DNA of 64,000 bases from Diplonema japonicum. Lineage: Eukaryota > Euglenozoa > Diplonemea > Diplonemida > Diplonemidae. Position numbers and translations under genes: made by a program. The notes beneath the pieces are model-generated. The model made no database searches and was not told where the DNA came from. It saw only the letters and a list, made by a program, of their open reading frames with translations. Location of the stretch: NCBI GenBank assembly GCA_964019335.1, contig OZ025667.1, positions 356,501 through 420,500 of the forward strand, in the 5' to 3' direction. Shown one piece after another: positions 1 through 11,580 of the stretch (position 1 is the first letter of the stretch; each line of letters opens with the position of its first letter).

Positions 1-146
1 TCGCCACTCTCCCTTGCTTTGAAGCGTCTCCACGCGCAATACATACCAGGCCTCAATTAGCTTCTTTTTCTAAAGAGGCCTTTCTTACTTCGATTTCTTA
101 AATTAGTTTTTAGTTTCCAGAATGGAGACCACGACAGTTAATCAAA

Positions 147-556
147 ATGGTTCAGGGTTCGTTGAAGAAGTTAGCAAAGAAGTCTGTTAAGGCTACTGTT
201 GTGAGGCGACAGGCGAAGGTGATATCAAAGAGAGGGAGGAAGGCGGCATCAACCCAGCCTTGGTCGAAAGCAAAGAAGAAGATTCAGGGAGTGTACACTG
301 CTGGTTTAGAAAATAATATCGTCGGGAAAATGAACCCGTCGGAGCAAGAGAAACTAAAGATGATACATCACGAGAAGAAGGCCAAGCCGTTGTCAAAGGA
401 TGAGAAGAGGGCCAGGGCAAGATCTGACAGGCGAGACAAGAAGAAGGTGTGCTCTTGTGCTATGCATTCCACATTACAAATTACACACAACAGGGCACTG
501 CAGCAGCGATGCTGGCGGAGGCCGAGGTGGCAGCGAAGACACAATCACTTGCATGA
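147..556 (+). CDS. Small basic protein, UPF0390/DUF2462-like
   Basis: A 120-residue, strongly Lys/Arg-rich protein in two exons, 147-446 and 494-556. The 47-nt intron (447-493) starts GTGTGC, a variant of the local GTATG donor, and joins in phase 0, adding a short Ala-rich tail that ends at TGA 554-556. The N-terminus (MVQGSLKK) followed by a KRGRKA segment resembles the Leydig-cell-tumour 10 kDa/UPF0390 family of small nuclear or nucleolar proteins; that assignment is a judgement from pattern only. Candidate leader acceptors lie at 120 and 137. An out-of-frame ATG at 122 would be removed if the 137 acceptor is used. A ribosome-biogenesis role is a guess from composition. Confidence 0.6.
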
Positions 557-639
557 TGAGATCACATGCAGTTCACTAACCTGTATCAGTACATTTATTA
601 ATTGCCTTTTTGCAATAAACTATGCCAATACAGGATACA

Positions 640-3087
640 ATGCCAGGCAAGCTAAACAACCCCTTCCAGCAGAAGGAAGAGGAAGAAGAGCCCCCACCGA
701 TCCAAAGAAGGCCTAAGCCAGCTAGAAAGAGGGCGCCCGTTTCCAAGCGAGACCCGTCAGACTCTCCAGAAGCAGCGCCTAGCCCTTCCGCTTCGGCTTC
801 CCCCAAGAAGCAAGTGTTTGACTTTGAGGGGGCAGCAGAGGCTAAGTTGAACGAGCAGTCACCTGACAAGGCTGTGCTCCCCCATCTGGTGGCAAAAGGG
901 CCGGAAGTAGAGGAGGCACCGCAGCCAGTTCTACACACTGTTATAGTGCCGACCCCTGCTGCCAGCCCTACTCTAAGCAGCAGGCCCAGCACTCCCAACA
1001 CCCCTCCTACAATCCAGCATGGGCCAAGCCCTGGTAGCGGTCCGATGGAACCACCGCAACTCACTACTGCCCCGCAGGTTGCGCAGGTGGCACCTGTTCA
1101 GTACGCACCTCCACCACAGCACATAGTGCTAGAAATCAGAGTCCCAGAAGGAAAGCAGGAAGCCAGACCTGAAGCTAAAGTGATACCTAACTCGCCTGCT
1201 CTATCGGTCGCGTCAAATCTATCGAAAGCTTCGCGTGCTTCGATGAAGCTCCCTAAACCTGCGCAGACTACAGAGCTACCTGCAGCCCCGTGGGAGGAAG
1301 GAACTGGGGAGCCTGAGCAGATAGAAGTAGTTTCTAGTGAAACTGCTAATTTCCAGCAGCAGCAGCTTGACATGCAGAAGCAGCTTCAAGAACAACTGCT
1401 GCAGCAGCAACTGCAACTGCAGGAGATGTTATCAACAGTAGTACCGCATGGGGTGCCAGCAGTGCAATCTGCTAACACTACTCCCGGTTTGCAAGCGCAG
1501 CAGCCACCTTCTCAGCCTGTGCAGCATGCAGCTCCATTACAACCGTCTTATGGGGACACAACTCTTCTGCCCTCAATGAATGAGATAGCCGCATCAATGG
1601 ATGCATTCAAAGCAGCGATAAGCCCAGCAAAAGAAGAGCATCTGCCTGCCCCCGCCCCCCTTCCCGTGGCTTACCCTGCCCCGGAGCTGCCAGGCGAGGT
1701 GAAGCAGACTCTCGACACGATACTCACCTCTCTAAGTATGTCACTGCTTACACGTAACACTAGCAGATTCGATGAATGCGAACGTGTTAACAACACTATC
1801 TCAAGAGGCACCTTCCCCCTTGCAAAGTGTTGGTACCCTGCCAACACCCATACGCCAAACAAACACGGTGCTGCTGCCCTCAGAGAACGAGCTGCAAATG
1901 CAGCGTGATATCGACCGCTTAAGAGACAAACAGCGATCGAGTGAGATGCAGACGGAGTTACGAAATCTGAACATGGAGCTGGAAGTGTTGCGACAGCAGC
2001 AAGAGGAGCAGGACGGCTTGCATAACGAACTACTTAGCATGCAGCTTTTGCAGCAGAGAGTCATCGCCGAACAATTTCAAAAGCTGCAACAAGATGCTGC
2101 GAAGCACAAGATGATAGATAAACAACAGAGGGCGTATCTAGGAAAGGTTATGGGTTACCAGCATCAGTTCCACAAGCAGCTTCAGGATGGCAAGGTTGCC
2201 GTACAGGTCCAGGCAGCGCCGCCGAAGGCACAAGCCGAGACACAGGTCACTCCGCAGCACATGTACACGCAAGCAAAAGTGTCTCCGAAGTACACACCGT
2301 CCCCGAAGCTTGTGCCGAACATTTCCCCCATCCAAGTACCCCGTGTTGCTCTTTCGAATGAGGCACAGACACATATAGCACAAACACGGCAGATGTTTTC
2401 AGCACCTTCAGGTTCACCGTCACCTGCCCCCGCACCCACTCCTTCGTTTGCCCAACAACATGAGCTATCAGAAGAGGTGAGAGAGTGGCTGGTGCACCTC
2501 CGGCTAGAGAGGTACGTCCCCTTGTTCGCACAGCACATGATCACGATGCCGTCGCTAGTGGCGCTCACCGAGCCTGATCTCGTTGAAATGGGGATCACTG
2601 CAGTGGGGCCAAGGAAGATTCTACTGAAGTGGATTGAGGAATGGCGAGCAAACAGTGGTAATGGCAAAGTGCTGGTCCCTAATACCTTCAGCAACCAGAA
2701 ACAGGTTGTCCCCTTGGTTCTATCTGGGATTGATGCAAGTGCCATGAAGAAGATAGCACAACAACAAGAGCAGGTCAAGCTGCTTCAAAGCCAACAACAG
2801 AAGCAGGTGCAGCCAACTATGGACGAATTAGAGAATGAGTATGCAAATCTAATGTGTACACCACCCACAGGCTACTTGCGACAAAGGCAGCCATGTTGAG
2901 GCCACAGATCTCAAATACTCCTCCGGCTCCAGCTACCCCCGACCCATCTCGCAGCCCATGGGCTGCCCACATCGACCCCAACACGAAGAGGATCTACTAC
3001 CACAATTCCATGACTAAGGTGACGCAGTGGGAAGAGCCTGCTGACATGACTCAGGTTACTGTGAACAATTTAAGCAATGTACTGTAG
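640..3087 (+). CDS. SAM and WW domain scaffold protein with Gln-rich coiled coil
   Basis: Three exons (640-1735, 1767-2838, 2871-3087) separated by introns of 31 and 32 nt that both start GTATG, giving 794 residues. The N-terminal ~370 residues are Pro/Ala/Ser-rich and look disordered, with a Gln-rich helix near 240-265. A second coiled coil lies near 410-475. A SAM domain is at about 598-660 (EEVREWLVHLRLERYVPLF, then an MGI...GPRKILLKW end) and a WW domain at about 751-785 (PWAAHID, YYHN, TQWEEP). An in-frame ATG at 622 lies upstream of the acceptor at 633, so 640 is preferred. SAM and WW domains mediate protein-protein contacts, so a scaffold or adaptor role is inferred. I do not recognise an orthologue. 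Confidence 0.85.
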
Positions 3088-3162
3088 AAAACGATTTTGT
3101 ATCTTTTTTTGTTTGTTTTTTCGTTTCCCTGTCTGTTCCGTGTACCTCACAGACAGTACACA

Positions 3163-4309
3163 ATGTACATAGGGGAGAGGGAGTTTGAGGAGTTTCGAAA
3201 CGCGATCGCAGGACAACAAGAATGTCTCAATGGGCTGATGGACAAGTTGAATGAATGGCGGCGGAAGGGCGTGGAGGTGTGTGATGCAGGTTGCCAAACG
3301 GAAGTGCCGCAGCTGGAGTTGAATATGATGAAAAAGGATGAGGAGGATGTGGAATCGTTGGAAGTGAGCGTAAGTCTGGACAACACGGTAAGAAGCTGCA
3401 TGGCGACGCCGAGGAGGATAGAAAACGAGAGGCTGCGGGTGATAGAAGAGTTGAAGAGGATGGAGTGGGACACAGAGGTGCAGTTTGTCGGTTCGGCAGA
3501 TGACTTCACTGACACAAAGTACTGCCAGGTGTACATCATCGTGACACTGGCCACTTTCTACAAGGTAGCATGTGACGGGAGCGTGCTTTATGAGATCGGC
3601 TCCGAATGTATTATATCCATTGAGATCTTCGATGACACGCAATTCATCTCAATCGGCACCACAGAGGACACTGACCTCCTCCTCTACCTTCACGCAGACG
3701 CCAAGTCTACGTCGTCCCTGCGCCTGCTGGATGTGATTAATGAGTACTTCCTTTACATACCCACCATACACTCTCCTTCAATGGATAGACATATGAGCGC
3801 GTTGATACAAGACTACCAGAAAAAGAACAACAGGCCCGAAGGGGTGGCGCAACGGAAGGTGAACCTGCGAGATGATCTCGTGAAAGACTTATATATCTAC
3901 ACAGTGAACGACATGGAGGGGGAAGAGGAGGAGGAATATGAGGAAAAAGAAGAGAGTGAAGAAGAACAAATAAGCGAAGATGAACCGGAAGAAAACGATG
4001 AACTAGAGCAAGGCGGTACTGCGTTACCTGAAGAAATAGAAGAGCCGGAAGAAATCTGCGATGAGAACAAGCAAGGTGGCGAAAGTTCCGAGTACCCCTC
4101 ACCCCCTGCGGTGACAGCACCTCCCCCATCGCCGCTTGTGTCCAGTTCTACAACCAGCTTCGAGTCAAATCGTGCTGAAGGTCAAACAGGCAAACGTTCT
4201 ATTCGTACATCGGTATGCATGCATGTGCCTCTACACTCAACTTCTACAGATTAGAACAGCACTGCAAATGCGGTTTGGAAAATCGAAGGAGTCGAAAAGT
4301 CCAACTTGA
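3163..4309 (+). CDS. Hypothetical acidic protein
   Basis: A 369-residue protein from exons 3163-4212 and 4250-4309, with a 37-nt GTATGC intron between them. The first ~75 residues are helical and charged. The middle (about 110-200) is predicted alpha/beta with several hydrophobic strands, and the region around 250-310 is a long Glu-rich acidic stretch, followed by a Pro/Ser-rich part. I do not recognise the family. The start is placed after AG acceptors at 3152/3156. It sits 75 bp after the SAM/WW gene and 88 bp before the J-protein gene, on the same strand. Confidence 0.75.
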
Positions 4310-4397
4310 CAAACGTAGTGCATTGTTTGACTTGCGAAAGTTATATACTTACAGGAATGTGACATCAAAAAGAAAAAAGAAAGAAAATTGAGTTCGA

Positions 4398-5504
4398 ATG
4401 TTGCGACGTGGTTGGTGCGCACGGCGGTTTGCCGGCACAATCCCCGAGCAGTTCACGAGCATGGATCCCGCTGTAGTGCTGGGCCTTAATTCCAAAGCTA
4501 CGAGAAAAGAGGTATGTCTCAGCCCGCCGCAGTACCTTCAACACGACACAGGCAAGGAAGGCTTACTATAAGCTTGCTATGAAATACCACCCCGACAATG
4601 CTGAAACTGGCGACTCACAGGTCATGAACCTGGTGAACGCTGCTTACTCAAGGTGAGGTATGGTCGGGACATGCTTAGCTTTTGCAGGTACAATAGCGCT
4701 GACTACGCGGAAGAGAGAGAGGACTTTGAGACCGTGCGCACAGCTGGGATGAGCACGCGAGAGGCAGAGGCTAGAACAACAGGGGGATACGAAAAGAAAT
4801 CGGCGGATGAAGAACGGAAAATATGGCGTGAAAGGGAAAAAGCCCGACAGGAAGCAAAAGAGCGACTCAACAACAGGAAGAAAGCGCGGACAAGAAACAG
4901 GAGCAGGTTTCGATCCCTGGGTAATGAATGGAGGACCACCATGGGCCCGACAGTAGAAAGGTGCTTCCAGCGTACAGACGGAAAGTGGATCTACTTCATC
5001 AAAGGAGTTGTTTATGTGTCTGACTACCACACGCCTGCATTCAACTTGAACTACAGGTTGTACAGAAGCGGGTTTAGCCAGGAAGAGTTCTCGAAGCTTG
5101 GGCTCATACGGCTCGGTTCAAATGAGGAGCTGGCAAGGCAGATAGTTGAAGGCCAAGAAGAGAGGTTGTATGTTGAGCGAAGCATCCCCTTGAGGCACGA
5201 CGCAGAAACGAACGGTGTTGATCAGAGTAGCGACGTGCCGCAGCACATCGCTGCTAAGGTTTCTCACTTCACGAGGATCACTTGGCGCGATAGATACTTT
5301 GTTGAAGCGGCCATAGTGGCGTTTATTGTACTGTACACATTCTGCTCTTTTGCGGAATACTTCAGAGACGTAGCAACCTACGGGCGGGCTCATGTCTACA
5401 ACAAAGCGGGCTTTGTACTGACGCAACGGCGACAGAAACGTGACGATGACCTTAACGATGAAATCAAGGCGTTGGAAGCCCGTATCCTCGGGGCAGAAGA
5501 GTAG
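4398..5504 (+). CDS. Mitochondrial-type J-domain protein with C-terminal membrane segment
   Basis: Three exons (4398-4511, 4552-4652, 4688-5504), 343 residues. The N-terminus (MLRRGWCARRFAG) is Arg-rich without acids, like a mitochondrial targeting sequence. A J domain follows at about 22-75 with the HPD motif at residues 51-53 (KYHPDN), which stimulates Hsp70 ATPase in this family. The middle is charged and helical; one hydrophobic segment near 275-298 is a likely membrane anchor, followed by a short basic/acidic tail. The second intron uses a GTGAGG donor, because the nearby GTATGG would leave an in-frame TGA. The acceptor is at 4354. Function as a membrane-bound mitochondrial Hsp70 cochaperone is inferred. 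Confidence 0.8.
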
Positions 5505-5557
5505 AATGCTTTATTCATTCCCTTGCTCAGTGCACACAGGAGATGTAATACACCAAC

Positions 5558-6765
5558 ATGGAGGACTTCAGTCCATTGCTACTGCTCGCGGATCTAGGTG
5601 TAGAGATGCTGCATGACGTGGTGACCTTGCACAACATGAGCCTAAGTACGGAGCGGGAGTCTGCAAGTCGTGAGAGCGTCGGCTACACGCCTGCGTTGCA
5701 GCTGCTTTGTGACAATGTAGTTGAAAGAAACGAAACGCTCTTGAAGAGCTCAGGCTCGTGTTCAGAGTTTAGTGGACTCCGGGAGCTGTATAGCAGTAGT
5801 CAGCAACCTGACATGAGGTTCTCTTGCGCTCTGTTGTTAACATCCACGAAGCGAGGGCTTGACGATGTGTGCATTGCAGGGAGGCGGTATAAAAAGAAGT
5901 TGCTCCCATTGCTGCCTCATACTCCCCCGATTGTCCCTTCTGTGGGTCGTAGCTCGAGAGCTGCATCCTCTGTCTGGTCGGAAAGAGCGAGATCGAAGGC
6001 AGATGAAGACGAATATTCATACAGTGAGTCATCAGAGTCATCAGCCAACAGCTCCACACACAAGCCCACGCAAAGTTCTACACACACCCCGAGACGCCGG
6101 TCACGTAATTCGGAGGGCACAGGCCTTTTGGCACCTCTCAAGAAGCGAGTAAGACATGTAAAAGTAAAATCTCCACAGGCAAAAGCGTCCCCACGGGCAA
6201 AAAGGAGCCTGATAGATACGGCGGAGCTACGTAAGTCACGTAACAATGCCAAGAAGCGGTGCCAGGCACTTCTCAAGAGGGAGCAGCAGCAACACAACAT
6301 GTATGGCTGTGCACTCACACACAACACCGACACAGGGTGCAGGAAGCCTTACGCGAAACAGAGCAGCTGCGGAGACAGGAAGAGGAACTGGCACGCAGCA
6401 ACAAAAAGGTATACTTATAGCACCACGCAATCTTGCAGGTGGTTCGCGAGGAGCTGTTCCATAAGTTCCTAGGCACGAGGTTTGACAATGCCAAAGGTGG
6501 AAGCAGCGCTTATGTGCAGCGTGAAGTGGAGACACGGCGCATGTACTGGCCCGTGCTACTCCCTACTCACCTTCCCAACAGGATGGAAGTGGTAAAGGAG
6601 CTGTGGCGTAGTGCGAGGTCTCTTGAGAAGAAGAACCTTATAAAGGACAAGAAAATGAACAAGCAGAAATTGCTCCCGTTGCAAGGAACAAGGAACTTCA
6701 CTGCTTTGGAAAACCCTGTTCCTCGCGTCTACGAGGCGCGCGGCAGGAAGCTCAACCCTCTTTAG
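5558..6765 (+). CDS. Hypothetical basic protein with bZIP-like coiled coil
   Basis: Three exons (5558-6300, 6336-6408, 6439-6765) and introns of 35 and 30 nt give 380 residues. The first ~130 residues are mixed, then comes a Ser-rich, charged linker with KKR-type nuclear signals. Around residues 225-275 a basic stretch (RKSRNNAKKRCQALLKR) runs directly into a heptad-like helix (LRETEQLRRQEEEL), which resembles a bZIP arrangement. However, the invariant Asn-x7-Arg of bZIP is not clearly present. The tail is conserved-looking and basic. Splicing across both introns is needed to make this helix. A nuclear role is inferred; no firm family. Confidence 0.7.
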
Positions 6766-6850
6766 CATTTCGTAGTAATAAGCTTTACAGCTGCTGCTTT
6801 AAGTCTTTTCCATGCACCCTATGAACACTTTTTCAACAGGCAGCCCCCAA

Positions 6851-7190
6851 ATGATACTCACGGCTCTCCGGTGGTTGGTGACAAATGCAGTGTCGCAGTC
6901 GGCACACCATTCAGATGCCTTTCTAATGGGTTACTTGACCTGCCTACTCGTATTGTGCTCGTTTCTTGGTCCCAATAGGTATGATGGTCTTTCTTTGTAC
7001 CTCCTGCAGTATAATAAGCAATACGCTGTCGATGATGCATATTTGGGTGCTAGCTGTTGCGGTGCTGATTGGTGTGAGCTACGTGGATCGACTGAATAGG
7101 GTGCGTGTGAGAAAGAAGCAGGAAGACATACTGAACAAGGGAGATGCGAGGGGTGCGACACAAGGGGGAGGGGGGCCAACATTGGATTAG
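6851..7190 (+). CDS. Small two-TM membrane protein
   Basis: A 102-residue protein from exons 6851-6978 and 7010-7190, joined across a 31-nt GTATGA intron. Two hydrophobic helices are visible (about residues 25-41 and 54-70), followed by a basic stretch (RVRVRKK) and a Gly-rich tail. The start follows an AG acceptor at 6839; an ATG at 6812 is in frame but lies before that acceptor. It is too small and generic to assign. It could be a small ER or mitochondrial membrane subunit. Confidence 0.65.
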
Positions 7191-7274
7191 TTTTCCAGTC
7201 TTTCGTATTACTGAAGAAGAGTAGAAAAAAGAAAGTGCATGTAATAGTTTTGTGCCTGCATTTTTAACACAGCA

Positions 7275-8379
7275 ATGGGAATTCTCACACAAGAAATGAT
7301 AAAGGAATGCCTGCGAGACATAGGCATGACACCTGACGGCAGCAGCATGGCATACTTGAGGTGCGAGGCAGTGGACCTCAACCTCACAGACATTAGTAGC
7401 CTTGCATCATATGTAAACTTGCAGCATTTAGATCTCAGCGGGAATATGCTGGAGGACCTCAGGACACCGTTGGGAGATCTTAATAGCTTGCGAACGCTCG
7501 ATGCCAGCAGAAACAAAATACGGCTTATTAGGAACAGTGTTCCTGACACCTTCGCTCTGCAGGAATTGAATCTATCTAGAAATATGATAAATGCAATACC
7601 CGACATGTCGCGGCATAAGTACCTGCGCATCTTGCGGCTAGACAACAACCAGATCACCACCCTCTCGGGGTTGGAGGGGTTGACATCGCTGGTGGAGTTG
7701 TCGCTGAATGATAACTCGCTGTGCGACGTGTCAGGGCTACCAGCCAGTGTGCCCGTGCGAAGATTACTGTTAGCACGGAATGAAATCTGCACGCTGGTAG
7801 GTGTGAAGGCCATCTGCCGCACGTTGGAGGAGCTAGTACTTAGCAACAATGAGCTCTCTGTTGTGGAGGAGGTAGAGCACCTGTCGATCCTCACAAGACT
7901 AGAGATCGGCAGCAATCGGATTACATCGTTAGACGTTCTGAAGAATCTGAGCAAGCTTCAGAATCTGCGTCAGCTCGGCATTGACGGCAACCCTGTCTTC
8001 ACAGGCGATGGTGGGCTGTACAACGACAGCGACGATGACACTGACTCAGACATTGTGATCCCTGACTCGTCATCACCGCTCAAGAGACGCCTTTCTATCA
8101 CCGCCGACAGCTCTGTGTTAGGCCCTGTAATTGAGTCTGACACCTCTGCTATTAGTGCACACATCCTCAATAGATACAAGGTCATATGCCAGTTGCCCCA
8201 GTTGGCATCCCTCAATGACGAGCCTGTCACAAACAAAGACAAGATCAAGGTATGCCATCTCCGACCTTTGTTACAGACATAAACAGGCACAAAATGTCTT
8301 GAGTGCAGCCGATGTCGAATCTCGCACCAGCCTGGAGCACCAATTTCTTAACACTGCAGTGACGCCCATTCACTGCTAG
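7275..8379 (+). CDS. Leucine-rich repeat protein, ciliary LRR type
   Basis: A 355-residue protein from exons 7275-8249 and 8287-8379 with a 37-nt GTATGC intron. About eight LRRs of the SDS22-like type (LxxLxLSxNxI) span residues 20-235. An acidic insert with DSDDDTDSD follows at about 245-260, and then an LRR-cap-like end (LPQLASLNDEPVTNKDKIKA). This last pattern, 'L(D/N)..PVT..DK.KA', is common in axonemal LRR proteins such as LRRC23 and DRC3, so a flagellar role is inferred. The acceptor AG (7271-7272) lies only two bases before the ATG. Confidence 0.8.
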
Positions 8380-8458
8380 TCATGTATATAAAGTTTTATT
8401 ATCTCCCCTCCTGTTCTTCCAACCTGTTCTTCTCAAGGAGCAAAGGAACATTGGTCAG

Positions 8459-10277
8459 ATGGATGACGTCAGGAACACGTCTTTTACCGGTTCCCTGTCA
8501 GGTTTGTCAGGCTCTCTGAAGAACCCGAAGGAGAAACGCAGAAGCAGGAGACGCACAATCGAAGGCGAACCGTCAGAGGGCAACATAACAGAACAGTTCC
8601 CAGAGGTGCCATCTTCTGAGAAAAGAGTAGAGAAGCCCATATGGTGCGCATATGGGAAGAGGGTTGGCAATATGCACATCACAAGGAACTATTTGTGCTG
8701 GGGCGGAATGGGAGAAACTGTAGTGCTCCATTTCGGGGAGATCACGTCGCTAGAGAAGGGTGGCACGATCATCGACTCCATTGAGATCAAGTGCAAGGCA
8801 CGTATCTCGTCGCCCTCCAGGTGTGCGGGTGACAAGTTGCATGACTATGGACCGGGTATCAGCACCTGCGCGGTGTGCGGTGCATCGCCATGTTGGAACC
8901 GTGGTTGCAAGAGGTGCAACTTGAGACTCTGTGAATCTTGCTTTAACGTTCATAAGGTATGCCTTGCAGGAGGCACAAATAAAATACTCGCAGAATTCGA
9001 CGAGCGACTCGATTGTAGTCCGCCATGTGTTTAAGCCTAGAGACCTCGACCGTGTTTACACAATTATCCACTCACTGTGGAAGGCGCACTTACGTATTCC
9101 AGTTGAAAAGCGTCAAGGTAGAGCAGTAGAACCCAGTGCTCCCAGCGCCCCTAGGCAGTCATCCGAAACTACAGAACTCGGTTCTGAGGGAGAAGATCAT
9201 CATGCAGACAGCAACGAGGAGGCTATGCTCCAGAAGCTGCCATATAATGCTAACGTATGCCACAGCTCAAGATTATAACTGTCACAGATTACAAAGGAGA
9301 TGTTCTCTGACCCGTCTGTCCCGAGGAAGAGCCCTTCGCCGGGAGTGCAAGAGGTCAGCTGTCCTTTGAGCAGAGTGTTCAAGGTTCTTATTGGGGATTC
9401 ATCTACATTTATCAAGAGCTATCATGACAAGAGGAAGGATGAGTCCTTTGAGAACGCGCCATGGACGCATGGCGAGAGCGGGAAAGCTAGCGGGACAAGA
9501 ATGATCACGTACATCACCAAAACCCCTCTCGGAAAAAAGAACATGTTTGAGGCGCAACGCTACTGGTGGACGCAGGACAGCATAACGATGCACTGCAGCA
9601 GTCAGGCACCTGATATCACATTCGGCTCGTCGTTCAGAACTGAAACACTTTTCGATTTCAGATTAGCCGGGGGAAAGGTTACAATATCTTCATGTTCTCA
9701 TGTGTTGTTCCTGAAGTCTGTGGGCTTGATGAGCGGCACGATTAAGAAGACGGCGGGCAGGACCTGCGACGACACGAACGCCATCTTCTGCCAAGACGCA
9801 GCGATCCTGCTGAAGCAGAAGGGTGGCGAAGTTACACCAGCACCGGAGCCAGAGGCTACGGTGGAAGTGGCTGAGAAGAAGAGCCTGTTGAGCAGGACGT
9901 GGGACATCGCGACTTGGTGGTGCATCATCACCCTTGTCTTGTGCATGACCGCTATTATCACAATCGCAACATCCTCCTTCACATCAGCTGTTGCTCTGAG
10001 CCTGCCACCGCTGGCTACCACTGCCGCGGAGATCCATGACCTAGCTAGAGTTAACAACGTGGGCTTCATATCCAGGCTACCTTCGCAAGAGCTTCTTGCT
10101 GCCACCGGTCTCGCTGCAGAGGAAGCCCTGCCAATCTTATACGACCTTCTTGCAAGAGAGGTGCTCCGTACACAGTGGATACAGCTGCTGTCTACTGTGG
10201 CCATGTTTCTTAGCGCAGTTATTGCGGTTCTTTGTATTCTCAAAAAGCTTTTTTCAACTCTACCTTCTTCTTCATGA
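8459..10277 (+). CDS. GRAM-VASt sterol transfer protein with inserted zinc finger
   Basis: Three exons (8459-8956, 8994-9254, 9288-10277), 582 residues. The first half of a GRAM domain is at about 57-112 and its last strand and helix at about 172-195 (VVRHVFKPRDLDRVYTII). Between them sits a Cys-rich segment (about 120-165) with CAVC, CKRC and CESC pairs and flanking His, like C1-type or ZZ-type fingers. A VASt (Lam/Aster, StART-like) domain spans about 285-455, starting SRVFKVLIGDS. Two hydrophobic segments at about 458-484 and 549-573 would anchor it in the ER. Members of this family move sterol at ER-plasma membrane contacts. The acceptor AG abuts the ATG (8457-8458). Confidence 0.85.
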
Positions 10278-10457
10278 TGAGCTCTTTCCTTCGCCCGATT
10301 TACTCAGCGGCAGATTGCTTCACTCCATCGATGGCTTCACAAATCCTAGCCCCGTCTGCGATTTCTCTGCTTCGAATTCGTAAAAGTTTAGTGGCATTTG
10401 CCCATCTTTTTTACTTCCCGCCAGCATTTGAACCGGCAGCACCTTACCACAGGTATC

Positions 10458-11240
10458 ATGTCGATTAAGAAGTTCGGGAAAGCGAGCAATGTGCTCGACA
10501 ACACGCTGATCCAGCAGACATCAGGGCTGCTCAGTAAAGACCAGTGGCTAAAGAAGTGCGAACAAGTGGAACAAGACCACGTTGCCGATCTGAAGAGACA
10601 GAGACAGCAGGAAGAAAAGAAGGAAGAGAAAGAGAAGAAGAGGAGAAAAAGGGACAAGAAAGTAATGAAGACGTCGAGTTTGAGCTTTGCTGATGGAGAG
10701 GGAGAAGGGGAAGGGGAAGAAGATGAGAGGGATACAAAGAAGGGGTTTGGGAAAGATCCATTGGTGGAGACGGCGTTTTTGGAGAGGGAGAAGATTGCGC
10801 GAGAAAAGAAAGAAGAAGAAGAACAGAGGGAGAAGCAGGTGAGGGAAACCATGCTTAGCAAGCAGCTGAAAGTGACCATCACAACAGGAGGGAAGCAGGG
10901 AGGGAAGCAGCACCACGTAGAAATGAGGTACGGTGACACTGTGTACGAGTTGCTGGCAAAGATCTACACAAATGACAAAGCGCTACAGACAGCCTTCTCT
11001 CCTGACGATGTACTGCTGCTTGCGAGCAACTTCGTCTTCCCCAACGGTACCGTTTTGTATGACGTGCAGAATGCAAAGGATTCTTGTGGAGACAAGATGA
11101 TCGACCTTTTTACCTGTAAGCCGCATGCTATCCTGCGTCGCTGGTACGTGTCCAAACAAGATAAGATGATGAAGCACGTTATCATGTACGATCCTCAGAA
11201 GAGCTACATCAAGGGTGAAGAGTACTACTCTGTGTGTTAG
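10458..11240 (+). CDS. FAM50: XAP5/FAM50 family protein
   Basis: A single-exon 260-residue protein. The N-terminus is a Lys/Glu coiled coil, followed by an acidic strip (EGEGEGEEDE) just after a LSFAD motif. The C-terminal ~110 residues match the XAP5 domain: an ubiquitin-like start (VEMRYGDTVYELLAKIY) and a final segment with HVIMYDPQKSYIKGEEY. FAM50/XAP5 proteins are nuclear and associate with the spliceosomal C complex in animals. The start is fixed by the acceptor at 10452; in-frame sequence upstream to 10398 lacks a better ATG. Confidence 0.85.
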   Translation: MSIKKFGKASNVLDNTLIQQTSGLLSKDQWLKKCEQVEQDHVADLKRQRQQEEKKEEKEKKRRKRDKKVMKTSSLSFADGEGEGEGEEDERDTKKGFGKDPLVETAFLEREKIAREKKEEEEQREKQVRETMLSKQLKVTITTGGKQGGKQHHVEMRYGDTVYELLAKIYTNDKALQTAFSPDDVLLLASNFVFPNGTVLYDVQNAKDSCGDKMIDLFTCKPHAILRRWYVSKQDKMMKHVIMYDPQKSYIKGEEYYSVC

Positions 11241-11580
11241 TTTAATCTTCCCTGATTGTAATGTCATTATTGTATTCTACAAGCATGCCTACAGCTTACA
11301 CAAATGACAAAGAGATGCATTGTTTTCAGGGCAGGAGATGTCGTACCGATACAGTAGGTGTCCCTAATCTTACCGATGAATGAGTTATGTAGCAGGTATC
11401 CCGTCTTTGACTAGCTACGTGCAACCTAACTACTGTAAGCGTCTCGAGACACACTTTTTAAGAAGAAAAGAAGGCTATGCTAACTAGACCCCTCGGTTTT
11501 AGAAATGTTCAAAGTTACCGCTTTGGTTTTCAGAAGAATTCAAAGAACCCCCTTTATTTTATATTAATGCTCAACAGGTA
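11241..11580. other. Intergenic region, 340 bp
   Basis: No coding region or RNA gene recognised. It ends in a T-rich stretch and the leader-type acceptor TCAACAG at 11571-11577 that precedes the phosphatase gene. It repeats a 16-nt word (TACACAAATGACAAAG) found in the XAP5 gene upstream, probably by chance. Confidence 0.5.

Noticed and set aside
11298-11313. 16-nt word TACACAAATGACAAAG repeated from the XAP5 gene (10964-10979)
   Set aside because: A single short match without flanking similarity; probably chance.
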